Source of the DNA: Mytilus californianus
Taxonomy: Eukaryota; Mollusca; Bivalvia; Mytilida; Mytilidae
Reading direction: 5' to 3'
Assembly: GCF_021869535.1 (NCBI RefSeq)
Contig: NW_026262668.1
Location: 10,152,348-10,216,347, forward strand
DNA: 64,000 nt
The notes beneath the pieces were generated by a model. The model saw only the letters and a list, made by a program, of their open reading frames with translations. It was not told the DNA's origin and made no database searches. The translations under genes were made by a program, and so were the position numbers. How positions within the stretch are numbered: position 1 is the first letter of the stretch; each line of letters begins with the position of its first letter. Below are positions 32,011 to 44,424 of the stretch, in pieces.

Positions 32011-32589
32011 AAGTCATCTTTGTTTCAAGGAGACCTCTGGAAAAGCCAAATCAATGATGAATATCCACAAAATTTTTTTATCAGTTGACTTTGTGGGCAA
32101 TGTGGGGAAGTGGGGTATGTGATCGTGCTCACAACGCTTCTTTAATTTGAAAAAGTCATTTATGAAGGAAGTATTTGCTTTGCGATTATCTTAATCATCT
32201 CTTATATCTACTTGAATGACTTGTACTCTTTATTAATCTGTGGACAGTATTCTTGAAACTAAACTGTTGAGTTTTATACTAAATGTTTGTCAGAAATGAT
32301 ATAACTTTGATAAGTAATACAAGAATCGATAATCAAAGAAAAAAAAGCTATTAAGATCAAGTTTCAAGGGAATTTTTCAATTGGGATATTTTTCTAACCA
32401 GAATTTTATTGTCTATAAGCCTAGTATCCTAAACCAGTGAAAGTCTGAAATGCGTAATATTACACTGAACTGAAATGATTTTACTCGATTATTCTGAATT
32501 GATCTGTTTTTAAGGGATTTATGAGAATTGATCATCGGTCAATATAGTCAAAAGTAATGTACCGATTTACAAATCTCAATAATTGATTA

Positions 32590-32710
32590 AGAAGTAAAAT
32601 AACAAAAATACCGAGCTCAAAGTAAAATTCAAAACGGAAATTCCCTTATCAAATGGCAAAATTAAAAGCTCAAGCACATTAAAAAGATACGAATCAGTGT
32701 AACAAGCAAA
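32590..32710 (-). repeat. dispersed repeat family W
   Basis: The segment contains AATACCGAGCTCAAAGTAAA, ATTCAAAACGGAAATTCC and AAAAGCTCAAGCACATT. It is diverged from the 27590 copy. Confidence 0.65.
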
Positions 32711-32899
32711 CCTAGCGAATCGCAGGTACTCAAAAGAGGGAAGATCGAGTGCGTCAGCGGTGTAAACTACTGTTGCTACTACGTTTACTCGTTATGACTC
32801 CACTGTGACTTGAACCATACGTATAATCTGAACATGTACGTGACCTTTACTGGCCCAGTTCTCAACTACTTCATGAAATCTCGACGATACTCGAGATAA

Positions 32900-33040
32900 T
32901 CGCTATTTTTAGGTCTTTTTTGGTTATATATCTCTTTAACTGTTTTGGTTCTTATACATCATTGGCTTTTTAATTATTCGAGCGTTCCTAATGAAGGTGA
33001 ATCCAGAAATGCGCTTCGGACGCATGAAATTTATAACGTG
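32900..33040 (+). repeat. dispersed repeat family Y
   Basis: The segment contains GAGCGTTCCTAATGAAGGTG, AATCCAGAAATGCGCTTCGG and ACGCATGAAATTTATAA. Confidence 0.65.
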
Positions 33041-33849
33041 TTGTTTTCATTTTTTTCGACTTAAGTCTGAATCATACTTGACAAATCTTAACTTTTGGTA
33101 AACCAAGTCTAAACCATACTGTACAATGGAATAAAATAGCGAGACAGGTGTAAAGGGTAGTGATAAACTTGTATTCTTTCTTTTTGTCATCTTAAAAATC
33201 TTAAATGTCAAACCATCAATTTGCAAATGTATTCGGTACAATAACCATTGTCAACTATGTATAAACAAAAATGTATGCTTGGCCTTTCTGTATATTTCTT
33301 TATATAAGAGTCTAAAAAACCAAGGTGAACCAGCACATTTAATAAGTACCGGATCGACTGAATGGGACGATACTGTGCAAACAGGAAACAACATTAAAAG
33401 TCTAAAGATTTGAGTAATTCCATATAAAAGTGTATTGATCAGTGAGTTTAACAATGCTACCTGTTGGAATAATAAGCAAGTTTCAATCCAGGTGACCCTG
33501 TAATTCACTGTCACATACGGACCTTGATGCTTCGTATTTGTACTACAATGATACCAATGTCATCTTTGGTTCAAGGTGACCTTTGGAAAAGGTAAATCAA
33601 TGATACATGTAGATGAAAATAATTTTTTGTTTCACAATTGACTTATAAATTGAACGTTTCAATACTAGCACTGGGTCTATATTGTTGCTGATGGGTTGTT
33701 ATTCCTTCAGGCTATCATGGTATCATCAGCTCAATAGTCAGTGATTCGGTACTGACAAGATTTTAATATAACATATAATTATTTAAAATTCCCCGTTCAT
33801 AAATGAAGAAATTGTTAAGAAACTCACATAAAGGTCCAAACTCCCTAAG

Positions 33850-34015
33850 ACAAAGTTGACCTTAGATGAAATTGGTTATTCTGTTAAGGTTCTTCTTGGT
33901 CATATAGCTCCTAACGTTGCGGCGTATTTACGCACCCCTGGAATTCAAATGTTTATGTATGAGCAGTCCTGAGGAAGGTAAATCAACAAAAAACGCTTCG
34001 GCGCACGAACTTTAT
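33850..34015 (+). repeat. dispersed repeat family Y, longer copy
   Basis: The segment contains TCATATAGCTCCTAACGTTG, CGGCGTATTTACGCACCCCT, GAGGAAGGTAAATCAAC and CGGCGCACGAACTTTATAA. Confidence 0.65.
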
Positions 34016-34049
34016 AAAAATTCTTTCATTTACATTTATAATATTTATA

Positions 34050-34510
34050 TAAAAAAGTAGAACAACAAAAATACCGAACTCCAAGGAAAATTCAAAACGG
34101 AAAGTCCCTTAACAATTGGCAAAATCAAAAGCTCAAGCACACCAAACGAATGGAAAACAACTCTCATATTCCTGACTTGGTACAGTCATTTTCTTATGTA
34201 GAAAATGGTGGATTAAACCTGATTTTTAAGTAGCTAAACCTCTCACTTGTATGACAGTCGCATAAAATTCCATTATATTGACAACAATGTGTGAACAAAA
34301 CAAACAGACATAATAGGTAAAAAATTCAAAAATAGGGGAACAGCAGTCAAGATTGTGTTATAATCTAAATCACTATAACAACAAACAAATATGTCAACAA
34401 AGAAAAACAAAATGGCATATAGACAAAGCACATGCACAACAGTGAAACACAAGAATACAAAAAAAGACAACAGCACAACACAATGGGGGGATGTACAAGT
34501 ACCGAGCCAC
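34050..34510 (-). repeat. family W copy (34050-34215) followed by family U copy (34265-34510)
   Basis: The W part has AATACCGAACTCCAAGGAAA, ACACCAAACGAATGGAAAAC and TCCTGACTTGGTACAGTC. The U part has a long run of ACAAACAGAC, AAGAAAAACAAAATGGCATA and AACAGCACAACACAATGG, the reverse of the 35830-35930 order. The two families lie next to each other in the same orientation. Confidence 0.6.
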
Positions 34511-34839
34511 GTCTAAAGGATATTACCAAAAATGGACCATACAGTAAACGTTAATAATTTACAAAGACAAATAAAAGAACAATATAACACGTAAAGTTGA
34601 TAAACAACGTCAGTACCTAGAATTTATGCATCAAGACCATCATGTATTATTAGTGAAGTTGATACGGAATATTTATCAACAAGGTCTTGGTATCTTCCGA
34701 TGAACTTTTTCTAAAAAAGGGACTAGACGTTCTTTGACGTAACCCTGGCTCATTAAATTTTTGCTCAGACACTAGTGACGTTTTACAAAGTCTGAGTAGT
34801 AGCTGCAAGCTCTTGAATACCGAATGAGTTAGGAAATGT

Positions 34840-35120
34840 ATATCCCATATGCAGGTGAAGTCGGTATATTGCTACTTAGGTGGGGGAATTGATAATTTCA
34901 AAATTAAAATCGTCTCGTTTGTCATAGATTCTGGCACTGAGATGACCGCTGTTGTCATTTTCGAGGTATAAGTGTAAAAATGAGGCGGAGGAAGCCTTGT
35001 CTATTATATAAAACACTTTGTAAATCTCTAAATCTTAATTTACCGATTGTGACATTGTAATTGTATTCGCATGGCGGGAAATGAATGCATAACAAGAAAC
35101 GCTTACCACGGTGGATCCTT
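34840..35120. repeat. diverged retroelement-type fragment
   Basis: The segment contains ATATCCCATATGCAGGTGAA and ATGACCGCTGTTGTCATTTT. The first word recurs as ATTCCATATGCAGGGTCTGG near 39790, and related sequence follows at 45710. No open frame of note is present. The family is not recognised. Confidence 0.35.
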
Positions 35121-35342
35121 TTAGAGTCCACGCAATACCCTCAGTGTGTTTCAATTTTTTTTTACCTTTACTTGTTTCTTCATAACAGATTTATAAGATT
35201 GGATCGTCTGTTAACTACTGTTACCTCTAGTTTAAAATTATCTTTACTATCAAAATAATAAAATAATGTTGTAGTTAAATAAATATTTTAAAAGCTGTAG
35301 CCTATTGTTTTAGCCTGGTGCAGAACTATTTCAGACGTTAAA

Positions 35343-35435
35343 ATGAGTAAGATTAATGCCGATTACAAGCGAGTTCAGTCGAGTATGGTCACGATGGATT
35401 CTGGTAAATCAGATTTATTTAGAATGGTAGAGTGA
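35343..35435 (+). other. 30-codon open frame of uncertain status
   Basis: An ATG-initiated frame encodes MSKINADYKRVQSSMVTM followed by DSGKSDLFRMVE and a stop. Composition is more protein-like than the surrounding AT-rich DNA. A possible donor (CTG-GTAAAT) lies after the DSG codons. It may be a first exon, a micropeptide or chance; I see no matching downstream exon. Confidence 0.2.
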
Positions 35436-35734
35436 AAAAGGTATAATTAGTACAAATACTCCCCATTTCAGATTTTTACTGGTTGTTAATATTTCATTAC
35501 TTTATATAAGTATGCCAGACCTTGATTGTTTGATAGCCAGTGTATTTGCATATTTTCATAGATTTTCTTTGCTCTAATGAATATCGTTCATATTTCACGG
35601 CCGTCGGGGTAAATGCATAATAATATGCCTTTTTACTCTCTCTGCAGTGGTAATTGTCAAAATGAATATGTCTGATAGGTTTGATCAGTTTTGTGTTTTA
35701 TTTATTGCACGTCTTATTACCGAGTTTGTACTAA

Positions 35735-36030
35735 CATAAGCAACACGACGGGTGCCACATGTGGATCAGGATCTGCTTACCCTTCCTGAGCACCTGAGAT
35801 CACCCCCAGTTTTGGGTGGGGTTCGTGTTGCTTAGTCTTTAGTTTTCTATGTTTTCTATGTTGTGTTTTGTATACTATTGTTTGTCTGTTAGTCTTTTTC
35901 TTTTTTATTCATGGCGTTGTCAGTTTATTTTCGACTTGAGCAACACGAACCCAACCAAACAGTGGGGGTGACCTCAGGTGCTCCAGTAGGGTAAGCAGAT
36001 CCTGCTCCTGTCGTGTAACTCATGTAATTA
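35735..36030. repeat. two family U copies in inverted arrangement
   Basis: The left half has AGCAACACGACGGGTGCCAC, GGATCTGCTTACCC and TTGGGTGGGGTTCGTGTTGC. The right half has GAGCAACACGAACCCAACC, GGTGACCTCAGGTGCTCC and GGTAAGCAGATCCTGCTCC. Parts of the two halves are reverse complements. A forward body (GTTTGTCTGTTAGTC, GGCGTTGTCAG) lies between them. Confidence 0.6.
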
Positions 36031-36429
36031 CACACCCGGTGATAAGCCTAATTCGATACGTCACATTCGGAAAAAAGGGGACGGTATTGAAGTTACGACA
36101 ATGGGAACATATTCGTCGTCATCTATGAAACAGATATTCTATAATGAAATTTACGAAGAATGATTTCAACTTCACCACTTGGAACTGTTGGTTTAATAAA
36201 CTTCGACTAGAAATAATTACTTTTTTTCGGACGTTTCAATTATAAACATAGGTATATCTATAGTCATTTCTGTAGACTCTACAGATATATAACAATACTT
36301 ATCATTACTTCGGGCAAAAGTATTGTATTGCATGATATGCATTACCTGTATCAGATAAGGCTTTCATTGATAGCCTTAGCCAGATTTTACATTTTTGCAT
36401 TTTTTTTGTTTTCAAAGCGCTGCAACGTC

Positions 36430-36540
36430 ATGCAAAATTTGTCCTTCCAACTATTTGATCTGCGTCACTTATGAGTCTTATATAGACAGAGTCTGGCGTA
36501 CTAAGATTATTAGCCTGGTATCTTTAATAAGTTCTTTTTC
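36430..36540 (+). repeat. dispersed repeat family Z
   Basis: The segment contains GTCACTTATGAGTCTTATAT, GTCTGGCGTACTAAGATTAT and CCTGGTATCTTTAATAAG. The reversed counterpart at 58255-58330 has CAGTATTAAAATCGTGTACG and CCAGACGCGCG. Confidence 0.6.
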
Positions 36541-37339
36541 CAAAACTTTAACGAAAAAAAATCGTATCTGGGGATCCTTCAAATGTTCTTGAGAACAGAA
36601 CGATGGACGATCTCCAATGAAAGTCGCAAAAGACAGTATTTTGGTTAGTTGACTAGAAATGCAAATTATTGTTCCACAAACATCCATTCTGTTTTACATA
36701 CAGTTGATCAAACATCCAACTAAAGCTAATTTTAATTTTAGTAACATTCATTGTATGCATCTATTTATTACCATTCTATTCTCAACAGCAGAGTTCTGTC
36801 AACCTTATTAAACAACGAATTGCTAACAAAATTGCTGCCTTTAAAAAATGAAAACAACAATCTTAAAAACAAAGTTAGTCTTTATTTTAACAAAAAAAAA
36901 TGCATTTAACTAGCCACATGTTTTTGCAGTCTTATGTCTTTTTATACCAGAAAAGTCGTCCTTTCTGTAATTTTACCGATTATTTCTTATTCCCGATTTT
37001 GACATTTATATTGTTTCCATCGGATTTAGCTGTTGATAAGGAATTAAATACTTGTTGTATCTATCTAACAGTTCAATAAGTATAAAGCTAAAGGTTTCGA
37101 CACCTTATATTAATTTGACCTATGAAATAAATAACAAAATACAGGTTAGCACGTTATATTGTAGTATCCTATTAAAATCACAATTCTCATTTCTTTGTAC
37201 CCAACAGTAAATGAATTTGCTGAATATACAGCTAGCTTCTCTCACTAGTTATTTTATGAACTTACTTTTATCGATCAAATAATTAAGATTTTTTTCTGTA
37301 AACCAATGTCGATTGATTTATTTGAAAGTAGCATAATCA

Positions 37340-37672
37340 TGATAAATTTTATATGAATGTAAGACTATGAACATCAAAATTATTTATTTTGTAAAAATAT
37401 TTCCTTTCTCCATTTGAACTGTACTTTCTTTCTACAGGTATGAATCGCCGTTCTAGATCGGCGCACTCCTACATAGTAGGATGGCTAATGCGCTATATGC
37501 AAATATACACCCGCACCCACTGAAAACTCATATTATACACAAAGGAACGTGCCACTAATCCACCAATTCATGCATATACGTACCTTGACCTATAATGGTT
37601 TACTTTTATAAATTGTTACTTAGATGGAGAATTGTCTCATTAGCACTCATACCACATCTTCCTATATCTATA
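37340..37672 (+). repeat. T1 tail fragments with adjacent AT microsatellite
   Basis: ACTATGAACATCAAAATTAT (about 37365) and TTACTTAGATGGAGAATTGT to CTCATACCACATCTTCC (37610-37660) are T1 landmarks. The middle of the tail is replaced by unrelated sequence. A short TATATA run follows at 37668-37692. Confidence 0.6.
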
Positions 37673-38129
37673 TCTATATATATATATATATAACGGTAAC
37701 GGTAAAAGCGTGCTGCACAAATCCTGTGTTGTTATTTACATATTATATACATCGTACATTACAGTGAGTTACGATTAAGACGGATGTGATCATATTCACT
37801 GCTCCATGCTTAAAATACTTGTTGCTAATTTATGCTAGGTGTGCGAATATATACATTAGCTTTATAGCAATCTATAGGTAAGCACTAAATGTTAATGTCT
37901 TATAATTTGGACATACTGTTAATATTGGATAAATGCGTTCATCTGCAGAATATGTAGATGTATTTAAAATTTAGGTACACTAAAGCACTATGCGGTAAAT
38001 ATGCAGGAAAAGAGAATGTTAAAGCACTATGCTGTAAAATGGCCAAATAAACGAAACATGTAGGTAAATAGCCTACCGGATTGTCGTTATTTTTTTAATA
38101 AATAATATGCTTCTACATAAACTGTCACT

Positions 38130-39200
38130 ACACCCTCGCCCCTACCCTGCCATCTGCCTCATTCTACTGGTATGCATGTCGTAGCAGAACAGTGATGGGT
38201 TTTCCTGTATTTGAAGATATGCCAATGTCTTTTTATTGGATTGGTCTTCAAGGCATATTTCATGCCAGTATTTATTTTGATGATATCTAACTATCCTTTT
38301 CCATTTTTCCTTTGATTTTGGGTGTTTCATAAGATTCTCAACCGGTTCCATCCTGTACTTTGTCAGAGCTTCCTCTACTCTATTTATAAATATGTTGCTT
38401 TTTTCATTTTTCATTGCAACTTGACGTTCCAGGATTTGAAATTCTAATGAGTTATTTTTTCTTACTATGTTCATCAACAAGGATAGCATATTTTTGTATC
38501 ACCATTCGGATTGGTACTGCTCCAATTAATGTGTAGACTGCTGTGTTGGCTACCTGACTGGAAAGTCCCTGTAACTTCTTTAAGATTTTCCGTTGCATTG
38601 TTTCCATTTGGTCCATTTCTTTTTTCTTAATTGGCATGACCTCCAACCCATATGTCATTTTTGGAACAGAATATACCTTCAACAGATTGTGGGATACAAG
38701 AGGAGACCAGCTCCTAACATACCATAAATAGTGGCCCTTCCTACTTTCAGTTTTTCATCAATATCAATTGTATTCTTTTCATTTCTGGTTATACCTAGGT
38801 GTTTTGCAGTTTCACTCCTACCTATCTGAGAGTCGCCAATGTTGACTACTCTGTCCTGTTTGGTATTATAGCATACAAGATCCGATTTCTGTGGGTTGAT
38901 TTTGACCAGGTCACTCTGTGTATGGTGGTATACAATGTCCATAATGTCTTGTACTTCACATTCAGAGTTTGCTAGTTCTAAAATGTCATCTGCACATGTA
39001 GGTGTAGCAATGCCTATTGTCCCAATATGGCATTCTTATCCACTTTCTGTAACACTATTTAGAATGACATTATTATATCATTTGTTTAAGGAGGTCGAGA
39101 GTTTTGTTCCTTGCCAAATTCCTTGGTTGACAGATATTTTGTCAGAAACAAGATCGTCCCATTTAATTTTAATGCTCATTTCTCTGTACACGTATACCTA
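38130..39200 (-). pseudogene. non-LTR retrotransposon reverse transcriptase, decayed
   Basis: Reading from 39185 downward, the translation shows VSDKISVNQGIWQGTKLS (the QG..QG motif), then after a break CADDILELANSE (the ADD catalytic motif), then KINPQKSDLVCYN and KHLGITRNEKNTIDID (thumb region). A frame change leads to VPKMTYGLEVMPIKKKEM and LSSQVANTAVYTLIGAVPI, and another to the C-terminal region. At least three frameshifts or stops break it. These motifs and their order are those of APE-type non-LTR elements; I cannot name the clade. It is nonfunctional. Confidence 0.8.
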
Positions 39201-39740
39201 ACAACAAAATTATTTTCATTTACCTGTGTTTAAAGTAATTGCAAATGGCTGATATTTTTGTTCAAGCATATTGTTTTTCTTAAATTGTTTAACATTTCAC
39301 AGCGGTATAACATGTTACTTTAATTATTCTTCCCTTAGTTTATTTATTTTGTATTTACATTGTATTATAGATCAAATTTATTTGTTCAGTGTATGTTCAC
39401 TGGTGTTAATATGTGTTTTGATTGAGTTAAGCCATTTCAATTTATATTTTATAGTGTGTCTTTCTATGTTGTGATGTTACACTATTGTTTCAGATAAGGG
39501 TGAAGGTTTGGTACCATTACAACGTTTAAACCCGCTGCAATTGTTTGCACACCTCCTGAGTTAGGAATCCGATGTTCAGTAGTTGTCGTTTGTTGATGTG
39601 GTTCATAAGTGTTTCTCGTTTCTCGTTTTTTATATAGATTAGACCGTTGGTTATCTCGTTTGAATGGTTTTACAGTAGTATTTTTGGGGCCCTTTATAAT
39701 TTGCTGTTCGATGTGAGCCAAGACTCCGTTCAATGTTTTC
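39195..39740 (+). repeat. retroelement 3' tail, family T1
   Basis: Landmarks are ATTTTCATTTACCTGTG, TTTGATTGAGTTAAGCCATT, GTTTAAACCCGCTGCAATTG, TTTTTGGGGCCCTTTATAAT and TGCTGTTCGATGTGAGCCAA. It lacks the last part (GTTGTCTCATTGG), so its 3' end has been lost. It abuts the decayed reverse transcriptase on its left. Confidence 0.7.
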
Positions 39741-40959
39741 ACGAGGATCAATTAATTCATTATCATATCATGTCAAATGGAAAATTTATATTCCATATGC
39801 AGGGTCTGGATTGATGTTGCGAAATACAAATGGAAAGTTCACTAAATAAAATTGAATTGATATCCAAATTATCAAACATTGATAATTATAGCATGGTGTA
39901 AGATTGATTTAAATAAAAAAAATACAGAAACTATTTAATATTGTAACAGAAATCATCTAAAATATTGCAGCCTATCCCATTTTTTCTGTGTTGACCTCAA
40001 TACATGTATGTTTAAACCAAGTGTACCGCGATTGTTTTAAATTGCCGTTACTTTGTTTATCAATCTTACCTTTTTTAACATGCAATGTTCTGTTTTTTAA
40101 AAGGTGTTTGTTTTCTGAACAGATTTTGATCGAGGTTCTTTCATTTTTTTAAATCCATTAATAATGAAAAGATAAAGGATGAGAAAAAAATGCTCAAATT
40201 CCACCACACGCCGTGCCATGTCAATAACTTTAATGTGTTTTTCTTGTTTTTGACATTTATAGTTGATGTGTTTCCCTCGGTTTTAGTTTGTAACCCGGAT
40301 TTGTTTCCTCTCAATCGATTTATGACTTTTGAACACCGGTATACTATTGTTGCCTTTATGATATAAAAATGACAATAACACTTTTAGAATTGATTTGGTG
40401 TTGAATAAAAAAACAACACCGAAAAGAGAAAGGGTAACTGGTTTAAACAATAGTGTTCAATTTGTACATTAGTTGGTTTACAGTAACGGAGCGTAGAGAT
40501 TTGAAACGACTTCGAAATTTGTATGTAGTCTATCTCTGTTTGCTAGAAAACGGTTTATAGAATAAACGTGTCTTATATGTAGGATTTAAATAAAGAAGTG
40601 TTCAATTGTTTTTTTCCAAAAACGGAAATAAGTTTACAGTAAAACAACAAATGTATTTCAAACGTTAAAACGACATTATATTTGTTATATTGTCGATATG
40701 TCTACTATTTATATAGGAGAAAAAATAATGATCCACGAACTGGAATGAACGACTGTATAAAGTCAGCTGACAAGCGGGTTTTCTTTTGCTTTTTAGTATT
40801 ATAATGATTGTGATTATTATCAGCATAAATACTCATGATAGTTGTAGTATATTTGAGAGAGAAAAAATAGTCGACTTTTTGTTAAACAGTATTACAAACT
40901 GGCTAGTTATTTGAAAGATACAATTATTATGTCAAATTTTCCATTACAAATCTCAGTAT

Positions 40960-42960
40960 CCCATATTGAGTACACCATTTCGGTTACAAAGAGAAGATTC
41001 CTCGATTCTAGAATATGAAACCGTCCTCTCTCACGGATGCAAAGACGAAATTGATGATGTAGGTATTTTGTCTAGTTCCAGGTGTGGTGATACCAACCCA
41101 TTAAAATTATTAAACTCCCCTATTTGACGCAAGGAGTGTTACAGTCTTCGAAAATATACACTACATGCAGTTCACACTGTTTGTTATCCTCTGTTCATAA
41201 ACCTTTTAGATTTCAATATTTTCAAAATTATTTTCCATACCATAATCAAAGCTCTATTCACTATTTCAAGAGACCCAAAACAGTCCTGTTATTGATTAAA
41301 ATTATACAGATTGGTTGCAATATTTATAAACTTTGCTAACCATGGACTATTCAAAACCGTGACAACTACTTTAAAAGATGATGACAAATGTATTCATTTC
41401 AAGTATAATTCGCTAATGAGGATTTGGATGCCATCAATAAGAGCAATATTTCAACCCAAAATTTGTGCAGAAAACAATAAATGTAACTTCAAGCCTCCCG
41501 ATTACTCTTGTTCATTGCCCCCATACAAATATATTCCCGATGATCATGTTGTAACTTGACTTACTTGGCGTGGTAAACAATGAACAACTTAGAGAGTTGT
41601 TATCCAAAGTCCCGACACATCAAATTCCCAAGCTTAAAGAAAAAAATCAGGTAAATGATGGATGCAGTTGAGGACTATGCCAGAAAATCTGTAAAGCTCG
41701 AGCCAGATGAACTACAACTGGATATATTATCTGAATGGATCAAAGTTGTTCGGTCATGCATTCAGAAGCGCTTTCAAAATGTACGATGTACAATGATCAC
41801 ACGGGTTTCTGGCCCTTTCAAAAAGACCAGGGTTGCTTTTTCATTTCTTCTTTACAAATATGTCGTTGTTCCATCAGACAAAGCTTCAAGCAATATTGTT
41901 TTTTATATACTGCAAAACCATTAGTTTGAATGTCTCACTAAAGAACAAGCAAATCACAGCAAAACCAGGACTCCAACTTATACACTAAACTTCATAAAAA
42001 ATCTTATAAAGAAGATGTATTGTGGGTCCTCAAGATGTTCGACTAACAATTTTTCTACAATCTTTCTACAGATGTTACCACCATAATTTCTACAGCAGAA
42101 ATACTGAAATGAGGTCTATTCAATCAGCCGTGTCAAAACTTTAAAGATCTACTCCAAAATCTTCAATCACTATCTTAACATTTTACAGTAAACCGTAATA
42201 TCAAAACCTTTTTCGACGCTTTACAGTTCTATTCCCGATGCTCAATTGAAAGATCGACTACATCGTCACCTTAAACGGAGCTCTTTTTATTATCTACAAA
42301 TGAAAATAACTGATTTCCACAACAAATCCAACAAATATAATATCATCAATTTGAAATTGTTTTAATTTTTGACCAATGACATATTTATTGAGTTTGGTGG
42401 ATTGATATTTCAGAAGACAGTCAGTATTCCACTTGTGGGTAGTTATTTTGCAACAGAACTAGTCGACTTGTTTTAATACTGATTTGAAGTAGAGTCCATA
42501 CAGAACCTTCTCAACGACAAAAAGAAAAAGCATTTCGCAAAGCGCTTTTTTTTTAAAGTTCGGATATAATTATGATGTTCTCTCACTCAATAACCCATAT
42601 TTGGATGACTGAAATCAACACTTCATAAGTTTTACGGTTACTATCACGAAATGGTTGATCTATACGATATGTTGGTATCTCAACTCACTAGCGACATGTT
42701 TTCGCAGCCTTATGTCTTATATCTTTAGATACCAGTATAGTCGTGTGATCTGTTATTTTATCGATCGTGTCCATTATCCCGATTTTTGACATTTTGATTG
42801 AGAGTGAATTTGCATGGCAGGTGATGTATGCAAAGTTAGAGACGCTTACTTTGTCGACACAACGGGTCTCGCTCCTTTCGATGTTCAAGCGATTCCATTG
42901 GTTGTGTTTGCTACATTGATGTATTTACTTAATCGATTTAGGAGATGTCAAAATCGGTAA
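40960..42960 (+). pseudogene. reverse transcriptase (Penelope-like type?), heavily decayed, with 3' flank
   Basis: Pieces read in three frames in the right order. Near 41311-41559: YSCSLPPYKYIPDDHVV. Near 41565: DLLGVVNNEQLRELLSKVP. At 41655-41924: DAVEDYARKSVKLEPDEL and YKYVVVPSDKASSNIVF. Near 42390: FGGLIFQKTVSIPLVG, at the place of the family's FQ.VGIPMG motif. Stops and frameshifts separate all of them. The 3' flank (42660-42960, with CTTATGTCTTATATCTTTAG) has a diverged copy at 36900-37000. The family name is from memory and moderately certain; the reverse-transcriptase assignment is firmer. Confidence 0.65.
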
Positions 42961-43659
42961 ACAACTGTCGCCTTAATAAAGGTGCTAAAAATAGAGGTTT
43001 CGTGAATTAAATCCACTGACACTTGTTTCATATTTTGTTTTCTTTTCATTTCCAGTCGTTCTTGTGGTTCTATTGAATACTTTAGGATTTTAAGTAATAT
43101 TTTTGCTTGGCACTGCAAGCATAGCTTGCATATTCATTCAACGGTTCGTTTTTCACTATTTCGATCTTTGACGAGTAAGACAGATAATTTTCGTTATATT
43201 ACGTGCTCGTACGTAACCATTAGAAGTGGACGTGGATGTGGACTAGACTTGCGTGCATTGTCTAGAAATTTTAAATTGATAACCGAACAGTTGAAATTAT
43301 ATATTTTAGGAATGTAGAAGACGATGCATACTATGCCATAACATAGGAAGGGAATCATGTATTTTGTTTTAAGTAGCACTGTTTATATTTGAGTAAGCCT
43401 GATTAAATATCAATTAAAATGTCGAGTTCATATTTGGTTTATGCGTTTGGAAGGATGGCCTAATTGTAATTGACTAATGATAGATATGGCTTTGTTAGTT
43501 GAGTATCACAACTGAAGTTATACCATTTTCAAGTGGGAGATTTGATTGATCTTCCATAACGAGTTTTGTAATTATTCCCATTTTGAGAAGGTTATAATGT
43601 TTTTCGGTTAATGTTATCATAACTAATAGTGAACCTATTGCCATTAGCTTATAAGAGCT

Positions 43660-44130
43660 TAATTCGTTGCTTGAAGCAGCTTGATCTGCTTTCAATTCTA
43701 TTTAATTTTGCAGCAATGGAGTAATTTGTTTTCTTCAACATACATCACAGCTGTCCACCCGTGTACATCTGGTTTGGAAATATCGCATCCATTTTGTAGC
43801 AGAAAGTTGACAAATTGTTCCCTTTCACTTTCAGTTTTGGAATGTCTGTTACCACGACAGGCTTCTATAAGTGGTGTGTGACCTTCAAAATCAACACAGT
43901 TGATGATAACATCTTTTGAATTTCGAATCAATTTGCCGGCATTATTAAACTTCCTGTTCCTAATAGCCAGAAACTATGAAAGAACATATATATTTTTATG
44001 TTCTTTTGTAGCTGCTGGTCCAATTGATGTTGTTATGATCAATGAATTCCAATTTATAATGTATATTTGTTTCATTGACTTTGCTTCAATGATGAAAAAA
44101 GATTTGTTTTTGATTCAAGTAAAAACACGC
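43660..44130 (-). pseudogene. broken paralogue of the ankyrin-repeat gene's first exon
   Basis: The minus-strand translation shows NCVDFEGHTPLIEACRGN, then SEREQFVNFLLQNGCDISKP and DVHGWTAVMY, nearly identical to the exon at 54030-54387. Compared base by base, the start ATG has become ATT, a TAG stop lies just before FLAIR, two bases are missing within the ENHHYS-equivalent codons, and the splice donor (GAGGTAAGA in the gene) reads GAATTAAGC. Similarity continues upstream of the start, so it arose by DNA duplication and not through spliced RNA. The second exon was not found nearby. Confidence 0.88.
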
Positions 44131-44424
44131 TTCATACAAAAACGTGTGCAATTATTTAATAGATGAAGTATTCCGACTTTGACAATATATCTTATCTAAA
44201 TAGCTTAGTCGATATGGGCCAATTTGTTAAACCTCTCGCTTTGTGCTGGAAAATCTCTCCTTGAACAATATTTAAAAAGTCAGGAATGTCGTATTAAGAT
44301 GTAAAATAGATCATAGAACATTTTTGGTCTAAAATTAAGACAATACCATTGGGCTTTGAAAAGTTGACTTCCAACACCATCGCCCCCCCCAAAAGCAACT
44401 ACAAAAAGCAATCGACCAATTGCT

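Noticed and set aside
43495-43695. 66-codon minus-strand frame after the ankyrin pseudogene
   Set aside because: It is in a third frame relative to the broken exon, does not match the gene's intron or second exon, and has no support.
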